A stretch of DNA of 34,371 nucleotides from JACQGD01 sp045628725. GTDB taxonomy: Bacteria; Patescibacteriota; Saccharimonadia; Saccharimonadales; Saccharimonadaceae. A program made the translations under genes and the position numbers. Below are positions 6,309 to 14,867 of the stretch, one piece after another. A model generated the notes under the pieces. The model had not been told where the DNA came from and ran no database searches. It worked only from the letters and a program-made list of their open reading frames with translations. Position 1 is the first letter of the stretch. Each line of letters opens with the position of its first letter. The stretch spans positions 1 through 34,371 of the forward strand of contig JAZQPT010000008.1 in the NCBI GenBank assembly GCA_045628725.1, given 5' to 3'.

Positions 6309-8078
6309 ATGGCTGAAAAAGTAATTACGGTTGCTGATTCTATCACTGTAGGTGAGTTGGCTGAAACCTTGAACCTGTCGATAACTATGTTGATCGGTGA
6401 GTTGTTTAAGAATGGTATTGCAGCCACAATTAACCAACGAATTGATTTCGAAACGGCACAAATTATCGTAGAAGAACTTGGGCTAGATGTTGAAATCCAG
6501 CGCAAAGAGGCGACAGCGCCAGCGGGCCGCAAAGTACACGAGCTGTCTAGTACGGCAACTGAACGGCCGCCAATTGTAGCTGTTATGGGTCACGTTGACC
6601 ACGGTAAGACGAGTCTTCTTGATGCTATTCTAAAGACGAAGAGCGTTGACGGAGAAGCAGGTGGAATCACTCAGCACATTAGCGCGTATCAGACGGTTCG
6701 AAAAGACCGATCAATTACACTACTCGATACGCCTGGTCACGAAGCTTTTGCTGCACTCCGCCAGCATGGTGCAACACTAACAGATGTTGTTATTATCGTT
6801 GTCGCAGCAGATGACGGTGTCAAACCGCAGACGGTAGAAGCCATTCGATTTGCTCGTAACGCTAATGCGAAAATTGTCGTTGCCATCAACAAGATGGACA
6901 AAGAAACGGCGAATGCACAGCTCGTTAAGACACAGCTTGCGACCGAGTATAACCTAAACCCAGAAGAATGGGGCGGTGACACTATTATGGTTGAAGTGAG
7001 TGCAAAAACAGGCCAGAATATCGATAAACTTCTTGATATGGTGCTTCTTGTTGCGGATCTTGAAGAACTAAAGGCGGATGTTGATGTGCCTGCAGAAGGT
7101 CTTGTTATCGAATCTCATATGGAGATGGGACGTGGTTCTGTTGTTGGTCTTCTTGTTGAGCATGGTGAATTAAAACCAGGTCATTTCCTTGTAGCAGGAA
7201 CAGCCTACGGTAAAGTTCGCACACTACTTGATTTTGCAGGAAAGCCACTTAAAAAAGCCGGCCCTGCAACTCCAGTAACGATTACAGGATTTAAAGAATT
7301 GCCTCAATTTGGTGATGTATTCCAGCTTGCAAAGAACGAAAAAGAAGCTCGAAATATTGTTATGCAGGCACGAATTACTCGCGAACGTGAAGCGGCAAGT
7401 ACAAACGTAACGGGCGCCGATCTGTTGAAAATGATGACGCAGAAAAATGAATCTCAAGATCTAAATGTTATCGTAAAAGCAGACGTTCAAGGTTCGCTAA
7501 CGTCAGTTATGGATAGCCTACGACTTGTAGACACCGAAGGCGAGATTACACTGCGTATTATTGGTAGCGGTGTTGGTAATATCACTGAAAACGATATTCG
7601 CCTTGCAGCTGATGAAAACACGGTAATCTACGGATTCAACGTTAATCTATCTCCAGCGGTCAAACGTCTTGCGCAGCGCGATAAAGTACAGGTACGTCTA
7701 TATAAGGTTATTTATGAGCTCCTTGATGATGCACGTGCATCTATGGAAGCGCTGCTTGCACCAGAGGTCGTTGAAACGACACTTGGAATGCTAACTATTA
7801 AAGGTGTTTTCCGAACTCTTAAAGACGAAGTGATTGCGGGTGGTGAAGTAACAAGTGGTAAAGCTGTTGCGAATGTCCTCGGCCGCGTTCGTCGTAAAGA
7901 CGAAGTGCTTGCTGAAGTAGACGTTACGAAAGTACAGCGTCAGCAACAGGAAGCCAAAGAAGTGTTTGAAGGTGAGATGTGTGGCCTGAGTCTTTCGACA
8001 AAGAAGAAGCTACTTCTTGAAGAGGGCGACACCGTCGAATTCTTTACTCGTGAATTAGTCAAACGTACGCTGAAATAA
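6309..8078 (+). CDS. infB: Translation initiation factor IF-2
   Basis: The 589-aa GTPase has a small N-terminal IF2-N domain (about 10-60: ITVGELAETLNL, NGIAATINQRIDFETA), then the G domain with G1 GHVDHGKTS (94-102), G3 DTPGHEAF from Asp140 and G4 NKMD (194-197), followed by domains II to IV (conserved VKADVQGSLTSV and SGVGNITENDI). It delivers initiator fMet-tRNA to the 30S subunit. It lacks the long N-terminal extension of E. coli IF2. ATG 6309 is chosen because AAAGGAG at 6293-6299 precedes it; an ATG at 6291 would overlap that site. nusA and rbfA, frequent neighbours elsewhere, are not beside it. Confidence 0.96.
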   Translation: MAEKVITVADSITVGELAETLNLSITMLIGELFKNGIAATINQRIDFETAQIIVEELGLDVEIQRKEATAPAGRKVHELSSTATERPPIVAVMGHVDHGKTSLLDAILKTKSVDGEAGGITQHISAYQTVRKDRSITLLDTPGHEAFAALRQHGATLTDVVIIVVAADDGVKPQTVEAIRFARNANAKIVVAINKMDKETANAQLVKTQLATEYNLNPEEWGGDTIMVEVSAKTGQNIDKLLDMVLLVADLEELKADVDVPAEGLVIESHMEMGRGSVVGLLVEHGELKPGHFLVAGTAYGKVRTLLDFAGKPLKKAGPATPVTITGFKELPQFGDVFQLAKNEKEARNIVMQARITREREAASTNVTGADLLKMMTQKNESQDLNVIVKADVQGSLTSVMDSLRLVDTEGEITLRIIGSGVGNITENDIRLAADENTVIYGFNVNLSPAVKRLAQRDKVQVRLYKVIYELLDDARASMEALLAPEVVETTLGMLTIKGVFRTLKDEVIAGGEVTSGKAVANVLGRVRRKDEVLAEVDVTKVQRQQQEAKEVFEGEMCGLSLSTKKKLLLEEGDTVEFFTRELVKRTLK

Positions 8079-8138
8079 GCATGCGTACAGTGGCCGTGAT
8101 ACAATAAATACAAGTAAGTACCTAAGGAGAATCAACAC

Positions 8139-8573
8139 ATGTTCCAATTAGACGATAAATTCTTGGCCGACATCGGGCTCAACGATCTGCCTGAGGATCA
8201 GAAACAGCCGTTTCTGCAGCACATTTACGAAGAGCTAGAATTACGAGTTGGTACACGACTCTCTGATGGCTTGAGTGATGCTCAACTTGAGCAGTTCGAA
8301 AAAATTATCGACCGCGATCAAGCAACGATTGATGGCTGGGTGCAGCAATTTGTCCCAAATTTTGCCGACGATGAGGTATTCAAGCGAATGCAAGTAGCAA
8401 CAAAGCTTGATTCAACAGACCCAAATCTAAAGGCAGAGTATGTCGCAACGAAATGGCTTGAAGTTAATCGTCCTGATTATCGTCAAGTTGTTGCTCTCGT
8501 ACTCGACGAGCTTAAACAAGAAATTCTTAGTAACCGCGATACTATTCTCGGCGGAACGACTCCAATAGCTTAG
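8139..8573 (+). CDS. Small acidic protein of unknown function (DUF5663-like)
   Basis: The 144-aa, mostly alpha-helical protein begins FLADIGLNDLPEDQKQPFLQHIYEELELRVG. I associate this pattern with the small CPR-specific family DUF5663, but this is from memory. It has no transmembrane segment, no Cys and no catalytic motif. AAGGAG at 8124-8129 is well placed before the ATG. It is encoded downstream of infB, with a possible own -10 (TACAAT 8100-8105). Its stop codon overlaps the stop of the convergent fmt gene by four bases, and its likely terminator is inside fmt. Confidence 0.75.
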   Translation: MFQLDDKFLADIGLNDLPEDQKQPFLQHIYEELELRVGTRLSDGLSDAQLEQFEKIIDRDQATIDGWVQQFVPNFADDEVFKRMQVATKLDSTDPNLKAEYVATKWLEVNRPDYRQVVALVLDELKQEILSNRDTILGGTTPIA

Positions 8574-9499
8574 TTCTTTAACTGCGAGATGTATCCAGAG
8601 AGAAATGCCTGTACGGGCATTTCTTTTTTGCCAATTGGCTTGATGCTGTCGATACATATTTGTCCAGAGCCTGCCTGAATACATAATGGGGTCTGCGAAG
8701 TAGGGTCAAGCTTTACTGCGCCAGCTGCTCCGAAGTTATCGTTACGTATGTGTGCTGATGTGATGATGCAATCAACTGATCCGATCGTTGCTCTGCTTTG
8801 GGGCCATTCGTGGAACGCGCGTATTCTACGCTCGATACTATCTGCAGATTGTGTCCAGTCAATTACTCCATCTGCTTTATTAATGAGCTGACAGTAAGTT
8901 GCCGATGCGTCGTCTTGTTCGGTTGGGATGAGTGTGCCATCAATTATAGAAGGCAGGCTTTCGACGAGCATAGCCGACCCTCGGCGCCCAAGAGTATCAT
9001 ATAGTTGTTCAGCTGTTTCAGTTTGCGACAATGTAATTGCCTCTTGTCGATAGACGGGTCCCGCATCCATCCGAGCGGATAGCCCCATTATGCTTACGCC
9101 GGTTTGGCGATCGCCATTGATTATCGCAGACTCAATAGGTGAGGGGCCACGGTAGAGAGGTAAAAGGGATGGGTGAACATTAATAATACCTGGCGTGAAT
9201 AAGTCTATGATTGATTGCGGTATTATCTTGCCGTAACTTACGAGGACGCCTACGGGTGAATCAAGTTTTTTGATAGTATCGCTAATATCAGATAGCTTTT
9301 GCGGCTGCAGGACGGGGATATTGTATTTTTGAGCAACCAGCTTTACTGGCGGGGAGGTAATTTTGTGTCCTCGGCCCTGTGCAGTGTCAGGTTTTGTAAC
9401 GACCGCTGCTACAGGATAGCCAGCATCTAGTAGGGCCTGCAGTGAACCAAGGCTAAAATCCTCAGTCCCAAAGAATACTATTGGTGCCGATATGCTCAT
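8570..9499 (-). CDS. fmt: Methionyl-tRNA formyltransferase
   Basis: The 309-aa protein transfers a formyl group from 10-formyl-THF to Met-tRNA(fMet). The catalytic trio is visible: Asn107 and His109 in INVHPSLLP, and Asp145 in ARMDAGPVY; the N-terminus MSISAPIVFFGTEDF is typical. The C-terminal OB-like domain (about 205-305) is present. ATG 9499 (or the adjacent ATG 9502) is the only start that keeps the nucleotide-fold strand; it overlaps the end of def by 38 nt and has no clear Shine-Dalgarno, so coupling to def is likely. Codons for GKKEMPVQ near the 3' end double as a terminator on the other strand. With def it forms the formylation/deformylation pair. Confidence 0.94.
   Translation of the reverse strand: MSISAPIVFFGTEDFSLGSLQALLDAGYPVAAVVTKPDTAQGRGHKITSPPVKLVAQKYNIPVLQPQKLSDISDTIKKLDSPVGVLVSYGKIIPQSIIDLFTPGIINVHPSLLPLYRGPSPIESAIINGDRQTGVSIMGLSARMDAGPVYRQEAITLSQTETAEQLYDTLGRRGSAMLVESLPSIIDGTLIPTEQDDASATYCQLINKADGVIDWTQSADSIERRIRAFHEWPQSRATIGSVDCIITSAHIRNDNFGAAGAVKLDPTSQTPLCIQAGSGQICIDSIKPIGKKEMPVQAFLSGYISQLKN
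8601..8629 (+). terminator. Intrinsic terminator for the plus strand, inside fmt
   Basis: AGAAATGCC (8601-8609) pairs with GGCATTTCT (8616-8624) around a six-base loop, followed by six T (8624-8629). It serves the small gene ending at 8573 while its complement encodes part of Fmt, the Lys-Lys pair being the T-run. Confidence 0.75.
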
Positions 9500-10037
9500 C
9501 ATAATTGAGTGGTTGGAGATCGCCTTTCTCGTCGAGTGTATAGAATGCCTTTTTATCGTCGCGAATATGATCAATAAATACAATACCGTTGGTGTGATCT
9601 ATCTCGTGTTGAATGACGCGAGCAAGGAACCCTTCGGCTTTAAATCGAATTTCTTGACCATCTGGAGCCAGTGCTTTTACGCGGATTTTGTCGTAGCGAG
9701 GTACTTTACCGTAAATACCGCCGACGCTCAAACAGCCCTCGTAATCGGCGATCAACTTGCCTTCGTACTTGACGATTTCGGGGTTAATTAATGGCGTAAA
9801 CTCACGTGAATTTTTGTCATCAAAATCACTGCGTACAATAACAACGCGCTCTAATTTATCGATCTGAACCGCTGCCAGTGCGGCACTAATTTCGTGAGGA
9901 CGGCTGTCTTCCCAGTCGAGTGCGGCGCTCGTCATTTCGTCGATTAAATCTGCTGTTGCCTCCGTAACAACATGAACTTTTTGTGACTTCTGTCGCAAGT
10001 GTTCATTGGGGAGTTTTATTATATCTTCTTTTTTCAT
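9462..10037 (-). CDS. def: Peptide deformylase
   Basis: The 191-aa metallohydrolase removes the N-formyl group from nascent proteins. Motif 2 is EGCLS (100-104, Cys102 metal ligand) and motif 3 is QHEIDHTNG with His144 and His148 as ligands and Glu145 as catalyst. Motif 1, normally GxGxAAxQ, is degraded to SAALAAVQ (51-58): both glycines are replaced but the Gln is kept. The -10-like TATACT is 11 nt before ATG 10037. A TTG at 10049 would add four residues but overlaps this hexamer. It is transcribed with fmt downstream. Confidence 0.92.
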   Translation of the reverse strand: MKKEDIIKLPNEHLRQKSQKVHVVTEATADLIDEMTSAALDWEDSRPHEISAALAAVQIDKLERVVIVRSDFDDKNSREFTPLINPEIVKYEGKLIADYEGCLSVGGIYGKVPRYDKIRVKALAPDGQEIRFKAEGFLARVIQHEIDHTNGIVFIDHIRDDKKAFYTLDEKGDLQPLNYDEHIGTNSILWD

Positions 10038-10048
10038 GGATTGGTACA

Positions 10049-10054
10049 AGTATA
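10049..10054 (-). promoter_or_regulatory. -10 element of def, very short leader
   Basis: TATACT on the minus strand (10054-10049), with a weak TGGAAA 17 nt upstream. Only 11 nt separate it from the ATG, so the 5' leader would be about four or five nt. Confidence 0.5.
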
Positions 10055-10087
10055 ACAGATTGAACAGGGACTTTCCACGCTCTAAAT

Positions 10088-12028
10088 TTACAGAATACTA
10101 ATCGGGTCCAGTTCGGACTGCCAATGAGTAGAAGGGACGTGTTTTTGCAGGTCAGTCAGATTGCTTCGTTTAGGTGATTTGATCAGGAGCTGCCAACGAT
10201 AGGTGTCGTGTTGACGTTCGTAGAATGCGGGAGTAGGTCCGAGTATTTCGACGTCTGCTGCCGCACGGTTTTTTAGATCTTTGGCGACAATTTTGGCATT
10301 ACGAATAGCGGCTGCTTCTGTTTTGTATATACAGGTTAACTGAAGCAGAAAACTAAATGGAGGAAAATGAGCGCGCTTGCGTTCTACGAGAGTCGTTTGG
10401 TAGAAATGTGCGTAATCTTGTTTGATGCCGTCGGTCACCGCTGGATGTGTCGGCTGATACGACTGAATGATAACCGAAGTTTCATGTCGTGATCGCCCCA
10501 CGCGCCCTACGACCTGCGCGATTAGTTGAAATGTTCGTTCAGACGCGCCGTAGTCAGGGAGGCTCAGTCCTGCGTCGGCCTGAACAACGCCAACGATGCG
10601 TAGGTGAGGAAGATCGAGTCCTTTGGCGATAACCTGCGTACCGATCATAAGATCAATCGTACCGTCGTAGAGGTCTTTGTAGCGCTTGTCTACCGAATCT
10701 TCTACCGCGGTATCAGCATCAAATCTGACGATATTTTTATCTGGAAATAATTTACGCAGTTCGGTTTCGATGAGTTTTGTCCCGATGCCCTTATGGATGA
10801 TATTCGCATCGTGACATTCGGGGCAGCTGGTTGGGACACGGTCGTGCGTTCCGCAGATGTGACAGTCGAGGGTGTGTTTGTCAGTGTGAAGCGTAAAGGG
10901 TACAAAACAGCGTGGACAAATCGCGGTCCAGCCACAGTTTTCGCATAACGTTGTACTAGCGCTGCCTCGACGATTATGAAAGATAAGTGCTTGTTTACCG
11001 CTCGCGAACGTTTCTTCGAGTTTTGCTAATAAGGTATCTGATAAGAACCGATGTTTTTTAAACGACGCTTTTTTTGTTGAATCGACCAGCTGTACGACAG
11101 ATTCCTGAGCGTCAGATTGTGCGCGGTTGTTCATTGTAATGATCGGTCGGCCAGAATGTTCAGCCAAGTAGTAATCACTAATAAGCGGCGTTGCGCTTCC
11201 TAGGATTACTTTTCCTGACTGCTTTGTTGCAAGAACGCTTGCAACGCGAAGGGCGGAGTAGCGAGGTGATTGCTCTTGTTTAAAGCTTGGCTCGTGCGCC
11301 TCGTCAATAATAATGAGGCCGATATTCGCAATAGGCATAAAGAGCGCCGATCGTGGTCCAACAATAACTCTAGGGCGAGATGAGGTAAGTGCTTCGCTCC
11401 ACGCAACATGTCGCTCAGCTTCTGTTTGACGAGAGTGAGTCAGGATAATGTCGCTAAAATGATGCGAGAACTCATCAACTAACTGAGAGGTGAGCGCAAT
11501 TTCAGGGACTAACACGATGACAGACTTTCCGGCATTTATCGTTTTTTGTGCCATTTCTGTGTACACGCGTGTTTTGCCCGACCCTGTAATGCCGTGCAAA
11601 AGTACCGTACCTGGCGACATTGTCTCTATTGTTGCAACTGCAGCAGACTGATCTTCATTGAGTAAAAAATGTGTTCGGTCACGTCGAGAGGTGTGCTCAA
11701 CAGTAGTGCGCGCTCGTCGGGTTTTTAATATGCCACGAGGGAGAACTGTCTGCAGTACGGTAGCAAGTGGCGTCGCGTAGTACTGGCTCATCCAGTGCAT
11801 CGTTTCAATTAGCGCAGTAGGGAGCGGTGTTTGTTCGACAACGGAAACTATTTGCTTGGTGTCATACGATGGTTTTTTTACTTCACTTATAATCACGCCG
11901 GGAAACTGCTTTGAACCAAGCTCGACGACAACAATCGTACCGACAGAAAGCACCTGCTCGCTTGCATAAGTAAAACTATCGCTGCCAGCACGAATAATGC
12001 GCGTGGGAGCTACCTCGTAATATTTCAT
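10088..12028 (-). CDS. priA: Primosomal protein N' (replication restart helicase)
   Basis: The 646-aa superfamily 2 helicase reloads the replisome at stalled forks. It shows an N-terminal 3' DNA-binding region (1-105), Walker A GITGSGKT (146-153), DEAH (242-245), GSAT (motif III, 277-280), and the eight zinc-binding cysteines (362, 365, 371, 374, 389, 392, 402, 405). Helicase motifs V and VI (IGTQVIAKGLDLP and QVVGRVGR) are also visible. The length is somewhat short for PriA (E. coli 732). ATG 12028 is chosen from the -10 element seven nt upstream and the N-terminal fold. It runs toward def and fmt in the same orientation, the def -10 lying in between. Confidence 0.95.
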   Translation of the reverse strand: MKYYEVAPTRIIRAGSDSFTYASEQVLSVGTIVVVELGSKQFPGVIISEVKKPSYDTKQIVSVVEQTPLPTALIETMHWMSQYYATPLATVLQTVLPRGILKTRRARTTVEHTSRRDRTHFLLNEDQSAAVATIETMSPGTVLLHGITGSGKTRVYTEMAQKTINAGKSVIVLVPEIALTSQLVDEFSHHFSDIILTHSRQTEAERHVAWSEALTSSRPRVIVGPRSALFMPIANIGLIIIDEAHEPSFKQEQSPRYSALRVASVLATKQSGKVILGSATPLISDYYLAEHSGRPIITMNNRAQSDAQESVVQLVDSTKKASFKKHRFLSDTLLAKLEETFASGKQALIFHNRRGSASTTLCENCGWTAICPRCFVPFTLHTDKHTLDCHICGTHDRVPTSCPECHDANIIHKGIGTKLIETELRKLFPDKNIVRFDADTAVEDSVDKRYKDLYDGTIDLMIGTQVIAKGLDLPHLRIVGVVQADAGLSLPDYGASERTFQLIAQVVGRVGRSRHETSVIIQSYQPTHPAVTDGIKQDYAHFYQTTLVERKRAHFPPFSFLLQLTCIYKTEAAAIRNAKIVAKDLKNRAAADVEILGPTPAFYERQHDTYRWQLLIKSPKRSNLTDLQKHVPSTHWQSELDPISIL

Positions 12029-12035
12029 AAACTCT

Positions 12036-12043
12036 ATTATACT
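12036..12043. promoter_or_regulatory. Overlapping divergent -10 elements (priA / PRTase gene)
   Basis: Minus strand TATAAT (12041-12036) lies seven nt from the priA ATG; plus strand TATACT (12038-12043) lies nine nt from the ATG at 12053. They share four base pairs, so RNA polymerase probably cannot open both at once. Neither has a recognisable -35 at 16-18 nt. Confidence 0.65.
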
Positions 12044-12052
12044 TGCATTTAG

Positions 12053-12712
12053 ATGATGTATTTCGAAAGTCGTGCCCAAGCAGGTCAAATCCTCGCTTCT
12101 CAATTGGTTGAAACATACCGATTTGAGAACTGTGCGGTCGTCGCATTGAGTGATGGCGCGGTGCAAGTAGGGGAGCAAATCGCCGAACAGCTGCACAGTA
12201 TTTTGACGATGATTATTATGGAAAGCGTTGATATACCAGGCGAAAGTTTGTCATTTGGCGGAATGTCGCAAACGGGTAAATTTACCTTTAATTCGCAAAT
12301 GTCGAGCGGAGAGATGGAAGAGTATACATCCGAGTTTCATGGTTTTCTTGATGAAGCAAAGCGCGAGGCATTTAGTAGAATTAATAAACTGCTTGGTGAT
12401 GGTGGAGTAATCGATGCAGATATGCTTCGGGATCATACGGTTATACTTGTAGCAGATGGACTTGATAGTGTTTCGACGCTTGATGTGGCGCTTGATTTTC
12501 TAAAGCCAATTCGCATACAACGACTGGTTGTGGCGGCACCTGTAGCGTCGGTCGCGGTCGTCGACAAACTGCATATGTACGCCGATGAATTACATATCCT
12601 TGATGTGAAGGCAAATTATATCAATACGGATCATTATTATGAACTGAACGACGTGCCTAGTCACGAGGTTACAATAGCCAAAATTAACCAGATTGTCCTC
12701 AACTGGAAATAA
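12053..12712 (+). CDS. Phosphoribosyltransferase-like protein with altered PRPP loop
   Basis: The 219-aa protein follows the plan of the predicted type I phosphoribosyltransferases often written FxDRxEAGxxLA...VxALPRGGVPVG: here FESRAQAGQILASQL and CAVVALSDGAVQVGEQIA. The PRPP-binding loop expected as VILVDDGxATGxT reads VILVADGLDSVSTLDVAL (about 130-147), so the first acidic residue and the Gly-Thr are changed. The protein may bind a nucleotide without PRTase activity, or act as a regulator like PyrR-type relatives. This is inference. It is transcribed divergently from priA, apparently as a leaderless mRNA (ATG 12053 or 12056). Confidence 0.7.
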   Translation: MMYFESRAQAGQILASQLVETYRFENCAVVALSDGAVQVGEQIAEQLHSILTMIIMESVDIPGESLSFGGMSQTGKFTFNSQMSSGEMEEYTSEFHGFLDEAKREAFSRINKLLGDGGVIDADMLRDHTVILVADGLDSVSTLDVALDFLKPIRIQRLVVAAPVASVAVVDKLHMYADELHILDVKANYINTDHYYELNDVPSHEVTIAKINQIVLNWK

Positions 12713-12730
12713 TAATATTGTGAATACTAC

Positions 12731-12759
12731 TTGTGAAATGTTGTAAGAAAGTGTAAGCT
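12731..12759 (+). promoter_or_regulatory. Candidate promoter for the wHTH-recJ operon
   Basis: TTGTGA (12731-12736), a 17-nt spacer and TAAGCT (12754-12759). The hexamers are moderate matches. The leader of about 35 nt carries AAGGGAG before ATG 12802. Confidence 0.4.
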
Positions 12760-12801
12760 AAAAAGTAACGATAGCGGGAGAGACGCTAGATAAGGGAGAA
12801 T

Positions 12802-13110
12802 ATGTTAGACGTTTTTATTACCTCACGTGTACGACGAAAGATTGTTGTTGTATATGCAAAATATCCAGATTTTCGTACTCATGTACGAGGGCTCGCTAAG
12901 CTCATCAAGGAAGATCCAGGTAATATCCAACGTGAACTAAAACGACTTGAAAAAGTCGGATTTCTTTTGAGCGAAAAACAGGGTAATACTAAGATTTATT
13001 CGACTAATAAACAGTTTGTTATCTTTAAAGAACTACAGAGCATTGTTATCAAATCGCAGCAGCAATCTGGTCGTCCAAAACGTGCTTCAGCCGATATTCA
13101 ACCTCGTTAA
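12802..13110 (+). CDS. Winged-helix DNA-binding protein
   Basis: The 102-aa protein has the order of a winged HTH: helix 1 SRVRRKIVVVYAKYP, HTH HVRGLAKLIKEDPGNIQRELKRLEKVGFL (about 32-60), then a wing LLSEKQGNTKIYSTN. This resembles ArsR/MarR-like folds. It has no metal-binding Cys. The basic tail (SGRPKRASADIQPR) may add DNA contacts. Its TAA overlaps the recJ ATG by one base (TAATG), which gives translational coupling; it may regulate this operon, but no operator is evident. Confidence 0.75.
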   Translation: MLDVFITSRVRRKIVVVYAKYPDFRTHVRGLAKLIKEDPGNIQRELKRLEKVGFLLSEKQGNTKIYSTNKQFVIFKELQSIVIKSQQQSGRPKRASADIQPR

Positions 13111-14789
13111 TGTCTATTCTTGATGATATATTATCCGCGCGCGGCCTGACTGGTCGGGCGCGTGATGCGTTTTTAAACCCTAGTTACGATGCAAAGCATG
13201 ATCCTTTTTTGCTGCCAGATATGGCAAAAGCAGTTGATCGTTTGGTGACCGCACATGCCAAACAAGAAAAGATTACAATTTATGGTGATTACGATATTGA
13301 CGGCCTGACTGCAACGACAGTGCTACTAGAATCACTAGAATCGTTTGGTTTTGACAATGTCGACGCATTCATTCCAAACCGTTTTGTTGAAGGCTATGGA
13401 TTGACGATTGATGCAGTAGAGAAGATAGCGCATGCTGGCGCACAGCTAATAATCACCGTAGACTGTGGCAGTCTTAGTGAGACCGAAATTGTCCGTGCCG
13501 GCGAACTGGGCGTAGATGTCATTGTGACTGATCATCATAACGTAGCGCCCGTGCAGCCTCCAGCGATTGCCGTTATAAATCCAAAGCGGCTACTACAGGA
13601 TTATCCTGAATCATATAAAAATTATCAGCTAATAGACGACAATAATAATCTGTATCCGTTCCTTGATCTTGCGGGTGTCGGCGTGGCGTTTAAATTAGTC
13701 CAAGCTCTGCAAACAAAACTAGACGGTTTGCCAGAAGGGCAAGAGAAGTGGCTACTCGATTTAGTTGCTCTTGGAACAGTCTGTGACATCGTTACTCTTG
13801 TTGATGAAAACCGAGCAAATGTTTATTGGGGCTTAAAAGTAATGGCGAAAGCGAAGCGTCCTGGCCTAAGGGCACTCATGGCGGTATCAAAAGTAGAGCC
13901 AGATAAAGTGAATGCTCGCAGCCTAGGGTTTGGCTTAGGGCCACGCATGAACGCGTCGGGCAGATTAGAAACAGCACAGCACGCGTTAGACATGTTGCGC
14001 GCTAGCGATCCACTAGAGGCACTTGCAAAAGCACAACAGTTGGACGCACTTAATATTGCACGACGTAGTGATCAAGATAAGATCGTAAAAGAGGCGATTA
14101 TTCAGGCCGAGCAGTTCAAAAATGACAATGTTTTGGTAGTGAGTGCGCCTGGGTGGAATCATGGAATTATTGGCATTGTAGCAGCGAAACTTCTTGAGAA
14201 ATATAAAAAACCGACATACGTACTCGAAGAGATGGATGAAGAGTCTAAAGGGTCGGCGCGTAGCTACGGCGACTTTAGTGCGGCAGACGCCATTCGTGCG
14301 AGTGATGACATTATTACCAAAGGCGGCGGGCATAAATTTGCCGCTGGCGTGACGTTGCCGACAAAAAATATCGCCGCGTTTCGCACGCGAGTCAATGAAT
14401 TTTACGCGTCACAAAATCTATTTAATCAGGCGCAGTTGTTGCTGCCAAAAGCAGATGTTAGTATGAAAACGCTTGAACCTGTGCACGAGGTTTTAATCGA
14501 CGAATTAGCTGCACTGGAGCCATTCGGTAGCGGCAACCCGGAGCCGATTCTTTACATTGAAAATATATTAGTCATAAATCAACGAAGAATGGGTACTGAC
14601 GCGCAGCATGTAAAACTCGAACTACAAGACGCTACAGGTAAATCTATGCAGTTCCTCGCGTTTAGCGCACCGAAACATTTTTTTGTCGAACCGGGCGATC
14701 GAGTAAGTATTTGGTTTCAGCCGATCGTTAACGAGTGGCTAGGACGACGTAGTGTCGAGGGGCGCTTGCTCCACCTCGAGATGGCATAG
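13110..14789 (+). CDS. recJ: Single-stranded-DNA-specific exonuclease RecJ
   Basis: The 559-aa DHH/DHHA1 phosphoesterase degrades ssDNA 5' to 3' in recombination and base-excision repair. Visible motifs are YGDYDIDGLTAT (58-69; Asp60, Asp62, Asp64), TVDCGS (117-121), TDHH (140-143), GPRMNASGR (277-285) and the DHHA1 GGGHKFAAG (405-413), then a C-terminal OB region (about 455-555). An additional stretch LIDDNNNLYPF (about 174-184) appears as a linker before motif IV. The length agrees with bacterial RecJ. It overlaps the upstream winged-helix gene by one base. Confidence 0.95.
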   Translation: MSILDDILSARGLTGRARDAFLNPSYDAKHDPFLLPDMAKAVDRLVTAHAKQEKITIYGDYDIDGLTATTVLLESLESFGFDNVDAFIPNRFVEGYGLTIDAVEKIAHAGAQLIITVDCGSLSETEIVRAGELGVDVIVTDHHNVAPVQPPAIAVINPKRLLQDYPESYKNYQLIDDNNNLYPFLDLAGVGVAFKLVQALQTKLDGLPEGQEKWLLDLVALGTVCDIVTLVDENRANVYWGLKVMAKAKRPGLRALMAVSKVEPDKVNARSLGFGLGPRMNASGRLETAQHALDMLRASDPLEALAKAQQLDALNIARRSDQDKIVKEAIIQAEQFKNDNVLVVSAPGWNHGIIGIVAAKLLEKYKKPTYVLEEMDEESKGSARSYGDFSAADAIRASDDIITKGGGHKFAAGVTLPTKNIAAFRTRVNEFYASQNLFNQAQLLLPKADVSMKTLEPVHEVLIDELAALEPFGSGNPEPILYIENILVINQRRMGTDAQHVKLELQDATGKSMQFLAFSAPKHFFVEPGDRVSIWFQPIVNEWLGRRSVEGRLLHLEMA

Positions 14790-14808
14790 TACTAATGCGA
14801 TTATTGTG

Positions 14809-14825
14809 TATACTTTAGGTATAAT
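14809..14825 (+). promoter_or_regulatory. -10 elements of the pilin-like gene
   Basis: TATACT (14809-14814) and TATAAT (14820-14825) lie upstream of ATG 14868. No clear -35 is visible for either. The second would start transcription near 14832. Confidence 0.45.
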
Positions 14826-14867
14826 GCATTCAAAATAAAAACAGTCATAGACTGCAAAGGAGGGTAT

